This document shows, piece after piece, positions 1 through 12,991 of a DNA stretch of 64,000 nucleotides. This DNA is from Albugo candida (lineage: Eukaryota > Oomycota > Peronosporomycetes > Albuginales > Albuginaceae). Numbering within the stretch: the first letter of the stretch is position 1; each line of letters starts with the position of its first letter. Both the position numbers and the translations under genes were made by a program. The stretch covers positions 1-64,000 of the forward strand of contig CAJNAR010000171.1 in NCBI GenBank assembly GCA_905220665.1, in the 5' to 3' direction. The notes under the pieces were generated by a model that worked only from the letters and a program-made list of their open reading frames with translations, did no database searches and was not told the DNA's origin.

Positions 1-3000
1 GACTTTAAATCGTAGGATTTTTTATTTATTCCACGTGTTCCTCCTATCTTTTGTATAACATATGTTTTTTTCATTATTTGATATTAAAACATCAAGTATT
101 TATTATGTCTTATCACTGAGAGCTTTTGGTGTACGAAACATTGTGGCTGTGCCTACTTCTATTTTTCTTTTTAATTAGGAAAAAGGTGGGTGTTCGTCGA
201 GGCTTAAAACAGCTCCCAATCCTATCAAGTTGTAAGATTTCCAAGAATCGTGGGGGAATTCCTGGTGTATATTTCCGACTTTGTATACCATTAACTATTA
301 CTCATGAGTGATGTCGAGTGATAATAGTACTAGGTTGGCAAGACACTGACAGAAATCTGGCTGAAAAAGTCCACCATTTCAAGACGCTAACGAAATTCAC
401 TATATATATCAATAAGTTCAAATCATAGGATTTATTTATCCCACGAGTTCCTCCTATATTTCCTATAACATATATTTTTTTCATCATGTGATGAGCAAAC
501 ATCAAGTATTCTTCATGTCTAAGCACTGGGAGGTTTTGGTTACGAAACATTCCTGTCAGTGCCTAACTCTATTTTCTTTCTGGTAAGGAAAAAGGTGAGT
601 GTTCGTCCAGGCTTAGAACACCTACAACACGTACCGAGTTGACAGATTCCAGCAAGTGTGGAGGAATCCCTGGAGTATTTACGCGACTTTGTATCCTATT
701 GATTAATATCCGATGAGTGATGTCGCCTGATAATACTGTAGCCGGGTTAGCAAGACGCTGACAGAAATCTGGCTGAAAAAGTCCACCATTTCAAGACGCA
801 GACGAAATTCGCTATGTATATATATTCTTAAAAGATACCATAACTTTAAATCGTAGGATTTTTTATTTATTCCACGTGTTCCTCCTATCTTTTGTATAAC
901 AAGTTTTTTTCATTATTTGATATTAAAACATCAAGTATTGTTCCTGTCTTATCACTGAGAGCTTTTGGTGTACGAAACATTGTGGCTGTGCCTACTTCTA
1001 TTTTTCTTTTTAATTAGGAAAAAGGTGGGTGTTCGTCGAGGCTTAAAACAGCTCCCAATCCTATCAAGTTGTAAGATTTCCAAGAATCGTGGAGGAATCC
1101 CTGGTGTATATTTCCGATTTTGTATACCATTAACTATTACTCATGAGTGATGTCGCGTGATAATACTGTAGCCGGGTTAGCAAGACGCTGACAGAAATCT
1201 GGCTGAAAAAGTCCACCATTTCAAGACGCAGACGAAATTCGCTATGTATATATATTCTTAAAAGATACCATAACTTTAAATCGTAGGATTTTTTATTTAT
1301 TCCACGTGTTCCTCCTATCTTTTGTATAACATGTTTTTTTCATTATTTGATATTAAAACATCAAGTATTCTTTATGTCTTATCACTGAGAGCTTTTGGTG
1401 TACGAAACATTGTGGCTGTGCCTACTTCTATTTTTCTTTTTAATTAGGAAAAAGGTGGGTGTTCGTCGAGGCTTAAAACAGCTCCCAATCCTATCAAGTT
1501 GTAAGATTTCCAAGAATCGTGGGGGAATCCCTGGTGTATATTTCCGACTTTGTATACCATTAACTATTACTCATGAGTGATGTCGAGTGATAATAGTACT
1601 AGGTTGGCAAGACACTGACAGAAATCTGGCTGAAAAAGTCCACCATTTCAAGACGCTAACGAAATTCACTATATATCAATAAGTTCAAATCATAGGATTT
1701 CATTTATCCCACGAGTTCCTCCTATATTTCCTATAACATATATTTTTTTCATTATGTGATGAGCAAACATTAAGTATTCTTCATGTCTAAGCACTGGGAG
1801 GTTTTGGTTACGAAACATTCGTGTCAGTGCCTAACTCTATTTTCTTTCTGGTAAGGAAAAAGGTGAGTGTTCGTCCAGGCTTAGAACACCTACAACACGT
1901 ACCGAGTTGACAGATTCCAGCAAGTGTGGAGGAATCCCTGGAGTATTTACGTGACTTTGTATCCTATTGAATAATATCCATGCGTGATGTCGCCTGATAA
2001 TACTGTATCCGGGTTAGCAAGACGCTGACAGAAATCTGGCTGAAAAAGTCCACCATTTCAAGACGCTAACGAAATTCACTATATATATCAATAAGTTCAA
2101 ATCATAGGATTTATTTATCCCACGAGTTCCTCCTATATTTCCCATAACATATATTTTTTTCATTATGTGATGAGCAAACATCAAGTATTCTTCATGTCTA
2201 AGCACTGGGAGGTATTGGTTACGAAACATTCGTGTCAGTGCCTAACTCTATTTTCTTTCTGGTAAGGAAAAAGGTGAGTGTTCGTCCAGGCTTAGAACAC
2301 CTACAACACGTACCGAGTTGACAGATTCCAGCAAGTGTGGAGGAATCCCTGGAGTATTTACGCGACTTTGTATCCTATTGATTAATATCGATGAGTGATG
2401 TCGCCTGATAATACTGTAGCCGGGTTAGCAAGACGCTGACAGAAATCTGGCTGAAAAAGTCCACCATTTCAAGACGCAGACGAAATTCGCTATATATATA
2501 TATTCTTGAAAGATACCATGACTTTAAATCGTAGGATTTTTTATTTATTTCACGTGTTCCTCCTATCTTTTGTATAACATATGTTTTTTTCATTATTTGA
2601 TATTAAAACATCAAGTATTTATTATGTCTTATCACTGAGAGCTTTTGGTGTACGAAACATTGTGGCTGTGCCTACTTCTATTTTTCTTTTTAATTAGGAA
2701 AAAGGTGGGTGTTCGTCGAGGCTTAAAACAGCTCCCAATCCTATCAAGTTGTAAGATTTCCAAGAATCGTGGAGGAATCCCTGGTGTATATTTCCGATTT
2801 TGTATACCATTAACTATTACTCATGAGTGATGTCGAGTGATAATAGAACTAGGTTGGCAAGACGCTGACAGAAATCTGGCTGAAAAAGTCCACCATTTCA
2901 AGACGCAGACGAAATTCGCTATATATATATATTCTTAAAAGATACCATGACTTTAAATCGTAGGATTTTTTATTTATTCCACGTGTTCCTCCTATCTTTT

Positions 3001-3007
3001 GTATAAC

Positions 3008-3008
<1 letters not shown>

Positions 3009-3063
<55 letters not shown>
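3009..3063. repeat. Poly-C tract (55 C) inside an A monomer
   Basis: An uninterrupted run of C replaces the short stretch that in the other A copies joins tgtataaca to the T-run before cattatttgatatt. The monomer is otherwise normal on both sides. It could be a true homopolymer expansion or an assembly or sequencing artefact. Confidence 0.95.
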
Positions 3064-5005
3064 TTTTGTATTTTTTTTTTCATTATTTGATATTAAAACA
3101 TCAAGTATTTATTATGTCTTATCACTGAGAGCTTTTGGTGTACGAAACATTGTGGCTGTGCCTACTTCTATTTTTCTTTTTAATTAGGAAAAAGGTGGGT
3201 GTTCGTCGAGGCTTAAAACAGCTCCCAATCCTATCAAGTTGTAAGATTTCCAAGAATCGTGGAGGAATCCCTGGTGTATATTCCCGATTTTGTATACCAT
3301 TAACTATTATTCATGAGTGATGTCGAGTGATAATAGAACTAGGTTGGCAAGACGCTGACAGAAATCTGGCTGAAAAAGTCCACCATTTCAAGACGCTAAC
3401 GAAATTCACTATATATATCAATAAGTTCAAATCATAGGATTTATTTATCCCACGAGTTCCTCCTATATTTCCCATAACATATATTTTTTTCATTATGTGA
3501 TGAGCAAACATCAAGTATTCTTCATGTCTAAGCACTGGGAGGTTTTGGTTACGAAACATTCGTGTCAGTGCCTAACTCTATTTTCTTTCTGGTAAAGAAA
3601 AAGGTGAGTGTTCGTCCAGGCTTAGAACACCTACAACACGTACCGAGTTGACAGATTCCAGCAAGTGTGGAGGAATCCCTGGAGTATTTACGTGACTTTG
3701 TATCCTATTGATTAATATCCATGCGTGATGTCGCCTGATAATACTGTATCCGGGTTAGCAAGACGCTGACAGAAATCTGGCTGAAAAAGTCCACCATTTC
3801 AAGACGCAGACGAAATTCGCTAGGTATATATATTCTTGAAAGATACCATAACTTTAAATCGTAGGATTTTTTATTTATTCCATGTGTTCCTCCTATCTTT
3901 TGTATAACATATGTTTTTTTCATTATTTGATATTAAAACATCAAGTATTCTTTATGTCTTATCACTGAGAGCTTTTGGTGTACGAAACATTGTGGCTGTG
4001 CCTACTTCTATTTTTCTTTTTAATTATGAAAAAGGTGGGTGTTCGTCGAGGCTTAAAACAGCTCCCAATCCTATCAAGTTGTAAGATTTCCAAGAATCGT
4101 GGGGGAATCCCTGGTGTATATTTCCGACTTTGTATACCATTAACTATTACTCATGAGTGATGTCGAGTGATAATAGTACTAGGTTGGCAAGACACTGACA
4201 GAAATCTGGCTGAAAAAGTCCACCATTTCAAGACGCAGACGAAATTCGCTATATATATCAATAAGTTCAAATCATAGGATTCATTTATCCCACGAGTTCC
4301 TCCTATATTTCCTATAACATATATTTTTTTCATTATGTGATGAGCAAACATTAAGTATTCTTCATGTCTAAGCACTGGGAGGTTTTGGTTACGAAACATT
4401 CGTGTCAGTGCCTAACTCTATTTTCTTTCTGGTAAGGAAAAAGGTGAGTGTTCGTCCAGGCTTAGAACACCTACAACACGTACCGAGTTGACAGATTCCA
4501 GCAAGTGTGGAGGAATCCCTGGAGTATTTACGCGACTTTGTATCCTATTGATTAATATCCATGAGTGATGTCGCGTGATAATACTGTAGCCGGGTTAGCA
4601 AGACGCTGACAGAAATCTGGCTGAAAAAGTCCACCATTTCAAGACGCAGACGAAATTCGCTATATATATCAATAAGTTCAAATCATAGGATTTATTTATC
4701 CCACGAGTTCCTCCTATATTTCCTATAACATATATTTTTTTCATCATGTGATGAGCAAACATCAAGTATTCTTCATGTCTAAGCACTGGGAGGTTTTGGT
4801 TACGAAACATTCGTGTCAGTGCCTAACTCTATTTTCTTTCTGGTAAGGAAAAAGGTGAGTGTTCGTCCAGGCTTAGAACACCTACAACACGTACCGAGTT
4901 GACAGATTCCAGCAAGTGTGGAGGAATCCCTGGAGTATTTACGCGACTTTGTATCCTATTGATTAATATCCATGAGTGATGTCGCGTGATAATACTGTAG
5001 CCGGG

Positions 5006-7471
5006 TTAGCAAGACGCTGACAGAAATCTGGCTGAAAAAGTCCACCATTTCAAGACGCAGACGAAATTCGCTATATATATCAATAAGTTCAAATCATAGG
5101 ATTTATTTATCCCACGAGTTCCTCCTATATTTCCTATAACATATATTTTTTTCATTATGTGATGAGCAAACATCAAGTATTCTTCATGTCTAAGCACTGG
5201 GAGGTTTTGGTTACGAAACATTCGTGTCAGTGCCTAACTCTATTTTCTTTCTGGTAAGGAAAAAGGTGAGTGTTCGTCCAGGCTTAGAACACCTACAACA
5301 CGTACCGAGTTGACAGATTCCAGCAAGTGTGGAGGAATCCCTGGAGTATTTACGCGACTTTGTATCCTATTGATTAATATCCATGGGTGATGTCGCGTGA
5401 TAATACTGTAGCCGGGTTAGCAAGACGCTGACAGAAATCTGGCTGAAAAAGTCCACCATTTCAAGACGCAGACGAAATTCGCTATATATATCAATAAGTG
5501 CAAATCATAGGATTTATTTATCCCACGAGTTCCTCCTATATTTCCTATAACATATATTTTTTTCATTATGTGATGAGCAAACATCAAGTATTCTTCATGT
5601 CTAAGCACTGGGAGGTTTTGGTTACGAAACATTCGTGTCAGTGCCTAACTCTATTTTCTTTCTGGTAAGGAAAAAGGTGAGTGTTCGTCCAGGCTTAGAA
5701 CACCTACAACACGTACCGAGTTGACAGATTCCAGCAAGTGTGGAGGAATCCCTGGAGTATTTACGCGACTTTGTATCCTATTGATTAATATCCATGAGTG
5801 ATGTCGCCTGATAATACTGTAGCCGGGTTAGCAAGACGCTGACAGAAATCTGGCTGAAAAAGTCCACCATTTCAAGACGCAGACGAAATTCGCTATATAT
5901 ATCAATAAGTTCAAATCATAGGATTCATTTATCCCACGAGTTCCTCCTATATTTCCTATAACATATATTTTTTTCATTATGTGATGAGCAAACATCAAGT
6001 ATTCTTCATGTCTAAGCACTGGGAGGTTTTGGTTACGAAACATTCGTGTCAGTGCCTAACTCTATTTTCTTTCTGGTAAGGAAAAAGGTGAGTGTTCGTC
6101 CAGGCTTAGAACACCTACAACACGTACCGAGTTGACAGATTCCAGCAAGTGTGGAGGAATCCCTGGAGTATTTACGCGACTTTGTACCCTATTGATTAAT
6201 ATCCATGAGTGATGTCGCGTGATAATACTGTAGCCGGGTTAGCAAGACGCTGACAGAAATCTGGCTGAAAAAGTCCACCATTTCAAGACGCAGACGAAAT
6301 TCGCTATATATATCAATAAGTTCAAATCATAGGATTTATTTATCCCACGAGTTCCTCCTATATTTCCTATAACATATATTTTTTTCATTATGTGATGAGC
6401 AAACATCAAGTATTCTTCATGTCTAAGCACTGGGAGGTTTTGGTTACGAAACATTCGTGTCAGTGCCTAACTCTATTTTCTTTCTGGTAAGGAAAAAGGT
6501 GAGTGTTCGTCCAGGCTTAGAACACCTACAACACGTACCGAGTTGACAGATTCCAGCAAGTGTGGAGGAATCCCTGGAGTATTTACGCGACTTTGTATCC
6601 TATTGATTAATATCCATGGGTGATGTCGCGTGATAATACTGTAGCCGGGTTAGCAAGACGCTGACAGAAATCTGGCTGAAAAAGTCCACCATTTCAAGAC
6701 GCAGACGAAATTCGCTATATATATCAATAAGTGCAAATCATAGGATTTATTTATCCCACGAGTTCCTCCTATATTTCCTATAACATATATTTTTTTCATT
6801 ATGTGATGAGCAAACATCAAGTATTCTTCATGTCTAAGCACTGGGAGGTTTTGGTTACGAAACATTCGTGTCAGTGCCTAACTCTATTTTCTTTCTGGTA
6901 AGGAAAAAGGTGAGTGTTCGTCCAGGCTTAGAACACCTACAACACGTACCGAGTTGACAGATTCCAGCAAGTATGGAGGAATCCCTGGAGTATTTACGCG
7001 ACTTTGTATCCTATTGATTAATATCCATGAGTGATGTCGCGTGATAATACTGTACCCGGGTTAGCAAGACGCTGACAAAAATCTGGCTGAAAAAGTCCAC
7101 CATTTCAAGACGCAGACGAAATTCGCTATATATATCAATAAGTTCAAATCATAGGATTTATTTATCCCACGAGTTCCTCCTATATTTCCTATAACATATA
7201 TTTTTTTCATTATGTGATGAGCAAACATCAAGTATTCTTCATGTCTAAGCACTGGGAGGTTTTGGTTACGAAACATTCGTGTCAGTGCCTAACTCTATTT
7301 TCTTTCTGGTAAGGAAAAAGGTGAGTGTTCGTCCAGGCTTAGAACACCTACAACACGTACCGAGTTGACAGATTCCAGCAAGTGTGGAGGAATCCCTGGA
7401 GTATTTACGCGACTTTGTACCCTATTGATTAATATCCATGAGTGATGTCGCGTGATAATACTGTAGCCGGG
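5006..7471. repeat. Higher-order repeat: two 1,233-bp (3 x 411) units of B monomers
   Basis: Within the longest pure B run, variant bases recur every third monomer. catgggtgatg occurs near 5382 and 6615, aataagtgcaaat near 5492 and 6725, and gtaccctattg near 6186 and 7419. Each pair is 1,233 bp apart, so 5006-6238 and 6239-7471 are near-identical trimeric units with a few private differences. This is the pattern left by unequal exchange in satellites. Confidence 0.85.
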
Positions 7472-10148
7472 TTAGCAAGACGCTGACAGAAATCTGGCTG
7501 AAAAAGTCCACCATTTCAAGACGCAGACGAAATTCGCTATGTATATATATTCTTAAAAGATACCATAACTTTAAATCGTAGGATTTTTTATTTATTCCAC
7601 GTGTTCCTCCTATCTTTTGTATAACATGTTTTTTTCAATATTTGATATTAAAACATCAAGTATTCTTTATGTCTTATCACTGAGAGCTTTTGGTGTACGA
7701 AACATTGTGGCTGTGCCTACTTCTATTTTTCTTTTTAATTAGGAAAAAGGTGGGTGTTCGTCGAGGCTTAAAACAGCTCCCAATCCTATCAAGTTGTAAG
7801 ATTTCCAAGAATCGTGGAGGAATCCCTGGTGTATATTTCCGATTTTGTATACCATTAACTATTACTCATAAGTGATGTCGCGTGATTATACTGTAGCCGG
7901 GTTAGCAAGACGCTGACAGAAATCTGGCTGAAAAAGTCCACCATTTCAAGACGCAGACGAAATTCGCTATATATATCAATAAGTTCAAATCATAGGATTT
8001 ATTTATCCCACGAGTTCCTAATCTATTTCCTATAACATATATTTTTTTCATTATGTGATGAGCAAACATCAAGTATTCTTCATGTCTAAGCACTGGGAGG
8101 TTTTGGTTACGAAACATTCGTGTCAGTGCCTAACTCTATTTTCTTTCTGGTAAGGAAAAAGGTGAGTGTTCGTCCAGGCTTAGAACACCTACAACACGTA
8201 CCGAGTTGACAGATTCCAGCAAGTGTGGAGGAATCCCTGGAGTATTTACGCGACTTTGTATCCTATTGATTAATATCCATGAGTGATGTCGCGTGATAAT
8301 ACTGTAGCCGGGTTAGCAAGACGCTGACAGAAATCTGGCTGAAAAAGTCCACCATTTCAAGACGCAGACGAAATTCGCTATGTATATATATTCTTAAAAG
8401 ATACCATAACTTTAAATCGTAGGATTTTTTATTTATTCCACGTGTTCCTCCTATCTTTTGTATAACAAGTTTTTTTCATTATTTGATATTAAAACATCAA
8501 GTATTGTTCCTGTCTTATCACTGAGAGCTTTTGGTGTACGAAACATTGTGGCTGTGCCTACTTCTATTTTTCTTTTTAATTAGGAAAAAGGTGGGTGTTC
8601 GTCGAGGCTTAAAACAGCTCCCAATCCTATCAAGTTGTAAGATTTCCAAGAATCGTGGGGGAATCCCTGGTGTATATTTCCGATTTTGTATACCATTAAC
8701 TATTACTCATGAGTGATGTCGCGTGATAATACTGTAGCCGGGTTAGCAAGACGCTGACAGAAATCTGGCTGAAAAAGTCCACCATTTCAAGACGCAGACG
8801 AAATTCGCTATATATATATATTCTTAAAAGATACCATAACTTTAAATCGTAGGATTTTTTATTTATTCCACGTGTTCCTCCTATCTTTTGTATAACATGT
8901 TTTTTTCATTATTTGATATTAAAACATCAAGTATTCTTTATGTCTTATCACTGAGAGCTTTTGGTGTACGAAACATTGTGGCTGTGCCTACTTCTATTTT
9001 TCTTTTTAATTAGGAAAAAGGTGGGTGTTCGTCGAGGCTTAAAACAGCTCCCAATCCTATCAAGTTGTAAGATTTCCAAGAATCGTGGGGGAATCCCTGG
9101 TGTATTTTTCCGATTATGTATACCATTAACTATTACTCATGAGTGATGTCGAGTGATAATAGTACTAGGTTGGCAAGACGCTGACAGAAATCTGGCTGAA
9201 AAAGTTTACCATTTCAAGACGCAGACGAAATTCGCTATATATATCAATAAGTTCAAATCATAGGATTCATTTATCCCACGAGTTCCTCCTATATTTCCTA
9301 TAACATATATTTTTTTCATTATGTGATGAGCAAACATCAAGTATTCTTCATGTCTAAGCACTGGGAGGTTTTGGTTACGAAACATTCGTGTCAGTGCCTA
9401 ACTCTATTTTCTTTCTGGTAAGGAAAAAGGTGAGTGTTCGTCCAGGCTTAGAACACCTACAACACGTACCGAGTTGACAGATTCCAGCAAGTGTAGAGGA
9501 ATCCCTGGAGTATTTACGCGACTTAGTATCCTATTGATTAATATCCATGAGTGATGTCGCGTGATAATACTGTAGCCGGGTTAGCAAGACGCTGACAGAA
9601 ATCTGGCTGAAAAAGTCCACCATTTCAAGACGCAGACGAAATTCGCTATATATATCAATAAGTGCAAATCATAGGATTTATTTATCCCACGAGTTCCTCC
9701 TATATTTCCTATAACATATATTTTTTTCATTATGTGATGAGCAAACATCAAGTATTCTTCATGTCTAAGCACTGGGAGGTTTTGGTTACGAAACATTCGT
9801 GTCAGTGCCTAACTCTATTTTCTTTCTGGTAAGGAAAAAGGTGAGTGTTCGTCCAGGCTTAGAACACCTACAACACGTACCGAGTTGACAGATTCCAGCA
9901 AGTGTGGAGGAATCCCTGGAGTATTTACGCGACTTTGTATCCTATTGATTATTATCCATGCGTGATGTCGCCTGATAATAGTACTAGGTTGGCAAGACGC
10001 TGACAGAAATCTGGCTGAAAAAGTCCACCATGTCAAGACGCAGACAAAATTCACTATATATATATATTCTTAAAAGATAACACAACTTCAAATCATACGA
10101 TTTTTTTATGCCACGAGTTCCTCCTTTCTTTCGTAAAAAATATGTTTT

Positions 10149-10374
10149 TGTCGCAACGGAATCAGCCAATCGTCATATTGGAAAAGGATTCCGCCAATCG
10201 GATGCTGATATGCGAAGTCAAGAAACAATGTAAAGACATTGCATCATATTCCACCAATCAAGATTCATACAGCGGAGCTTATAAGACAATGCGTAAAGGC
10301 AAGGGCTTAGAATAGTAACAACAACTAAGGACCCTAATATATTCACTTTCCATTTTTCCAACTAAACAACAACA
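10149..10374 (+). repeat. 5' LTR of the Copia element
   Basis: It begins tgtcgcaacgg and ends caacaaca, giving the usual TG...CA ends. It matches 14424-14650 almost base for base. The short length (~226 bp) is normal for Copia elements. Confidence 0.92.
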
Positions 10375-10388
10375 GGTTATGAGCCCAA
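10375..10388 (+). other. Primer-binding site complementary to the tRNA-Met anticodon region
   Basis: Directly after the LTR comes ggttatgagccc. Its complement, gggctcataacc, contains the CAT anticodon flanked as in a Met tRNA anticodon stem-loop. Copia-type elements are known to prime from an internal half-tRNA(Met) cut in the anticodon loop, so this is most likely that kind of site. The same motif (ggttataagccc) appears at about 24388 in the second Copia relic. Confidence 0.7.
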
Positions 10389-10440
10389 GCTCACTCGCAA
10401 ATTGAGATCCGGCGTCAGTCATACATACACTCTTGAAATA

Positions 10441-11135
10441 ATGAATGATCCAACAGCGATACTCAATGAAGATAATTATTTCGTTTGGGAATTTAATACT
10501 CGTCTCATGCTGGTGAAGAAAGGTCTGTTGGACCACATTGATGCAACTGAAGTACCAATTGCTGAGAATCAAGTCCATGAATCATGGAGAATTAATTACT
10601 TGAAGGCATTCGCCATAATATCGATGTCAATCGGTATAAGTTTTCAATCATTGATCAGAAATTCTCGTACAGCCTCCGAAGTGTGGGAAATACTGCAAAG
10701 CTTTCATCTGAGAAGGAATATTTAATCGTGTGAAAAAGAAAAAGGAATTACACCAGTTTAAGCTTGTGAAAAATGGAAATATAATGCACCATTTTCAAAA
10801 CTTTGATGATTTATGACTATCAATGGAGGCATTGGGTGATGGTATAAGTGAGGACGAAAGTTGGTAATATTGCTGGGAATTCTATCGGATGAATATGATC
10901 AGATAAGTAAGATCACTGAAAACATTCAAGGATCAATATTTTACAGGCTAAAGAAATGCTACGCAGAGAGCTTGAAGGACTACAAAGAAAGGAAGCTAAT
11001 GAAGTGGCGTTGCGTGCTACGAAGTACAAGAAGAAAGGTCCACATAGAGAATGGAATGGGATGAAGAAATTCCACAGAAAGGTCGATATCAAATGCTTTC
11101 ATTGTAACAAAGTTGGACATATCAAAAAGGATTGC
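10441..11135 (+). pseudogene. Copia gag region (broken frames) with CCHC zinc knuckle
   Basis: The ATG at 10441 opens a frame whose product begins MNDPTAILNEDNYFVWEF, typical of the Copia gag N-terminus (an asparagine-rich start, then a W-x-F core). The frame is interrupted after 10725 and gag-like sequence continues in other frames. At 11094-11135 a canonical retroviral-type zinc knuckle, C-x2-C-x4-H-x4-C (CFHCNKVGHIKKDC), is intact. Gag would package the element RNA into particles; here it cannot be made as a single protein. Confidence 0.85.
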
Positions 11136-11215
11136 TGGAAATTAGACAATCAAAATAAAGAAAAGAGCGAACACGCTTTTTTTTCTCCTATGAGAATAAC
11201 CACTGTGAATGGATA

Positions 11216-12136
11216 CTGGATAGTGGTGCGTCTAGCCACATGTCCTTCAATGAAAAAGGTTTTAGCCAGCTTCGGCCGACGAAGAACCATATTAGCATAT
11301 CAATTGCAAATGGAGGAAAGGTAGAAGCAACGGGTATTGGAAATATACATTTGACACTTCCAAATAGAGAAAAGATTCGAGTGGAAGATGTTTTGTATGT
11401 TCCAAAGCTTGACAAACGACTCTTGTCAGTATCTGCAATGAACAGAAAAGGTATACAAGTAACTTTGGGAAAGTCAAATTGTGAAGTCAGCAGTGAATCG
11501 ACAAAGAATATCAGTATTGAGCGCAGCGGAAAACTATTCGTATTATATGGAAGTATATCTGAAAGTGCTCTGTTTGGCAAAGAGCAGCAACACACTCGAG
11601 AAGCGAACGAAGAAATATGGCACGCAAGATTAGGACACATTTCGAAACAGAGGATGGAAAATGCCAAAAAGTGCGTGACAGGATACAGAATCAAGGCTCA
11701 ACAAAGCTCTTTGGAAGACGGAAACGTTTTATGTGAAGAATGCTTGAATGGAAAAGCTTTTGTCAGACCATTTCCTACCACGACATATGGTAAAATCAAG
11801 ACAAAGACAACTCTGGAATTAGTTCATAGTGATGTCATGGGTCCAATGAGGACAAAGTCACAAGGTGGCTCAAGGTATATGGTATCATTCATCGACGATT
11901 ATTCCAGATATGTCAAAGTTTATTTCTTGAAATCCAAAACCGAAGTAGTGGACTCATTCAAAAATTACAAAGCGTTTATGGAAAATCAGACCAGTAAAAG
12001 AATCAAGAGCATCAGAACCGATAATGGCACAGAATATATCAACAAATCATTTGGGGCAATATGTCTTAAAAATGGTATACGACATCAAACGACCGTTCCT
12101 TTCTCTCCACAGCAAAACGGACTAGCTGAAGGATGA
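11216..12136 (+). pseudogene. Copia protease and integrase region of pol
   Basis: The frame starts with the aspartic protease motif LDSGASSHM (11216-11242). It continues through the GAG-pre-integrase zinc module (HARLGHIS ... CEEC) to the integrase core. The three catalytic acidic positions are visible in HSDVMGPM, RTDNGTEY and QQNGLAE. A single-base loss just after the last of these (about 12130) produces a stop at 12134-12136. Integrase-like sequence continues in a different frame from 12133 to 12528, so the protein is truncated by a frameshift. Protease and gag are also in different frames. Confidence 0.9.
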
Positions 12137-12528
12137 CCAGAACATTGACGGAAAGTGCACGTTCAATGCTTTCACACATGAACTTGGATGAAATTTGGTG
12201 GGCGGAAGCAGTGAATACAGCTACCTATATTACAAACCGTCTACCGTGCGCAGCAAACGGAATCAAAACACCTCATGAAGTCATGTTTGGAGTCAAACCG
12301 GATATCTCACATTTTATTGTGTTTGGCTCACCTGGATTTGCGCATGTCGACAAATCGAAAAGATCCAAATTCGAAAACAAGGTCGTTCCTTGTATTTTTC
12401 TGGGATATTCCGAAGATGCAAAAGGATATCACATCTGGAATCAAAAACGAAAACGAATTCAGTTAACACGTTCGGCGACGTGTAAGACCCCGCTCAAATG
12501 TTGTAGACATATTACACACCGATGGTAA
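12133..12528 (+). pseudogene. Copia integrase C-terminal part, out of frame with the core
   Basis: The frame reads through TLTESARSMLSHMNLDEIWW, NTATYITNRLPC and PDISHFIVFGSPGFAHV, the usual Copia integrase C-terminal segment that follows the catalytic E. It lies in the next frame relative to the upstream core because of the lesion near 12130. After 12528 the linker to reverse transcriptase is degraded; recognisable coding resumes at 12992. Confidence 0.85.
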
Positions 12529-12991
12529 TGCAACCAACCATGTTTTCGCAGATTCGGACAATGATGAGATCACACTCGATGCACGAAATGATTTTAATGA
12601 TGTCTCAATGGAAAACATTGAAGAGGATAACGCTCAAGGATGCCATGATACCGAAATCAAAACGAGGCTGAAAGAAGCATTGTACCTAGGGGGAGATTAG
12701 ATGGTGCAAATGGGTCACCAGCTTTCAGGTCCAATGCTATGCTATAATTCAGTGAAAACAGTCAAGAAATCGTTCCTTATGAGCAATCTTCGGCACTAGT
12801 ATCAACAAGGGATCGTCCGTGTAAAAGATACAGGATTGATTATGAGCAGGAAAACGCAGCATTAGAAGTCACCTGCGACATATGACGAAGCAGTTCATTC
12901 TCCAGAAGGTGGATTCTAGAAGCAAGCCATTGAAAATGAACTGTCAGCATTAAAGAACAAAAAAGTTCGGACATGTGTTGATCGAATTCCG

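Larger units (their letters stand above)
1..10148. repeat. Tandem satellite array of A (~430 bp) and B (411 bp) monomers
   Basis: The block is a head-to-tail array of two related monomer types. A monomers are marked by gtgtacgaaacattgtggct near 126, 965, 1395, 2645, 3135, 3975, 7690, 8531 and 8961. B monomers are marked by ggttacgaaacattcgtgtc near 550, 1810, 2225, 3555, 4395, 4805, 5217, 5628, 6039, 6450, 6861, 7272, 8113, 9372 and 9792. Both types share the segment tctggctgaaaaagtccacc. Adjacent A copies are 430 bp apart and adjacent B copies 411 bp apart. The first copy is cut by the window edge, so the array continues to the left. Short open frames recur in every monomer, but the A-type frame opens with TTG and I see no protein family. 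I read this as non-coding satellite, possibly pericentromeric or subtelomeric; the chromosomal position is not visible here. Confidence 0.95.

Noticed and set aside
126..311. Repeated 61-aa frames in each A monomer, with a hydrophobic start resembling a signal anchor
   Set aside because: They open with TTG, not ATG. They are conserved only because the DNA repeat is homogenised, and they match no family.
2999..3187. Frame encoding a long polyproline stretch
   Set aside because: It is simply the translation of the 55-C homopolymer inside a satellite monomer.
4595..4810. 71-82 aa minus-strand frames in each B monomer (start MFRNQNLPVL)
   Set aside because: They do begin with ATG, but the conservation is that of the satellite as a whole, including flanking non-coding bases. 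No promoter, splice or domain evidence.
1..10148. CRISPR array
   Set aside because: Units are 411-430 bp, tandem without unique spacers, in a eukaryotic intron-containing context.
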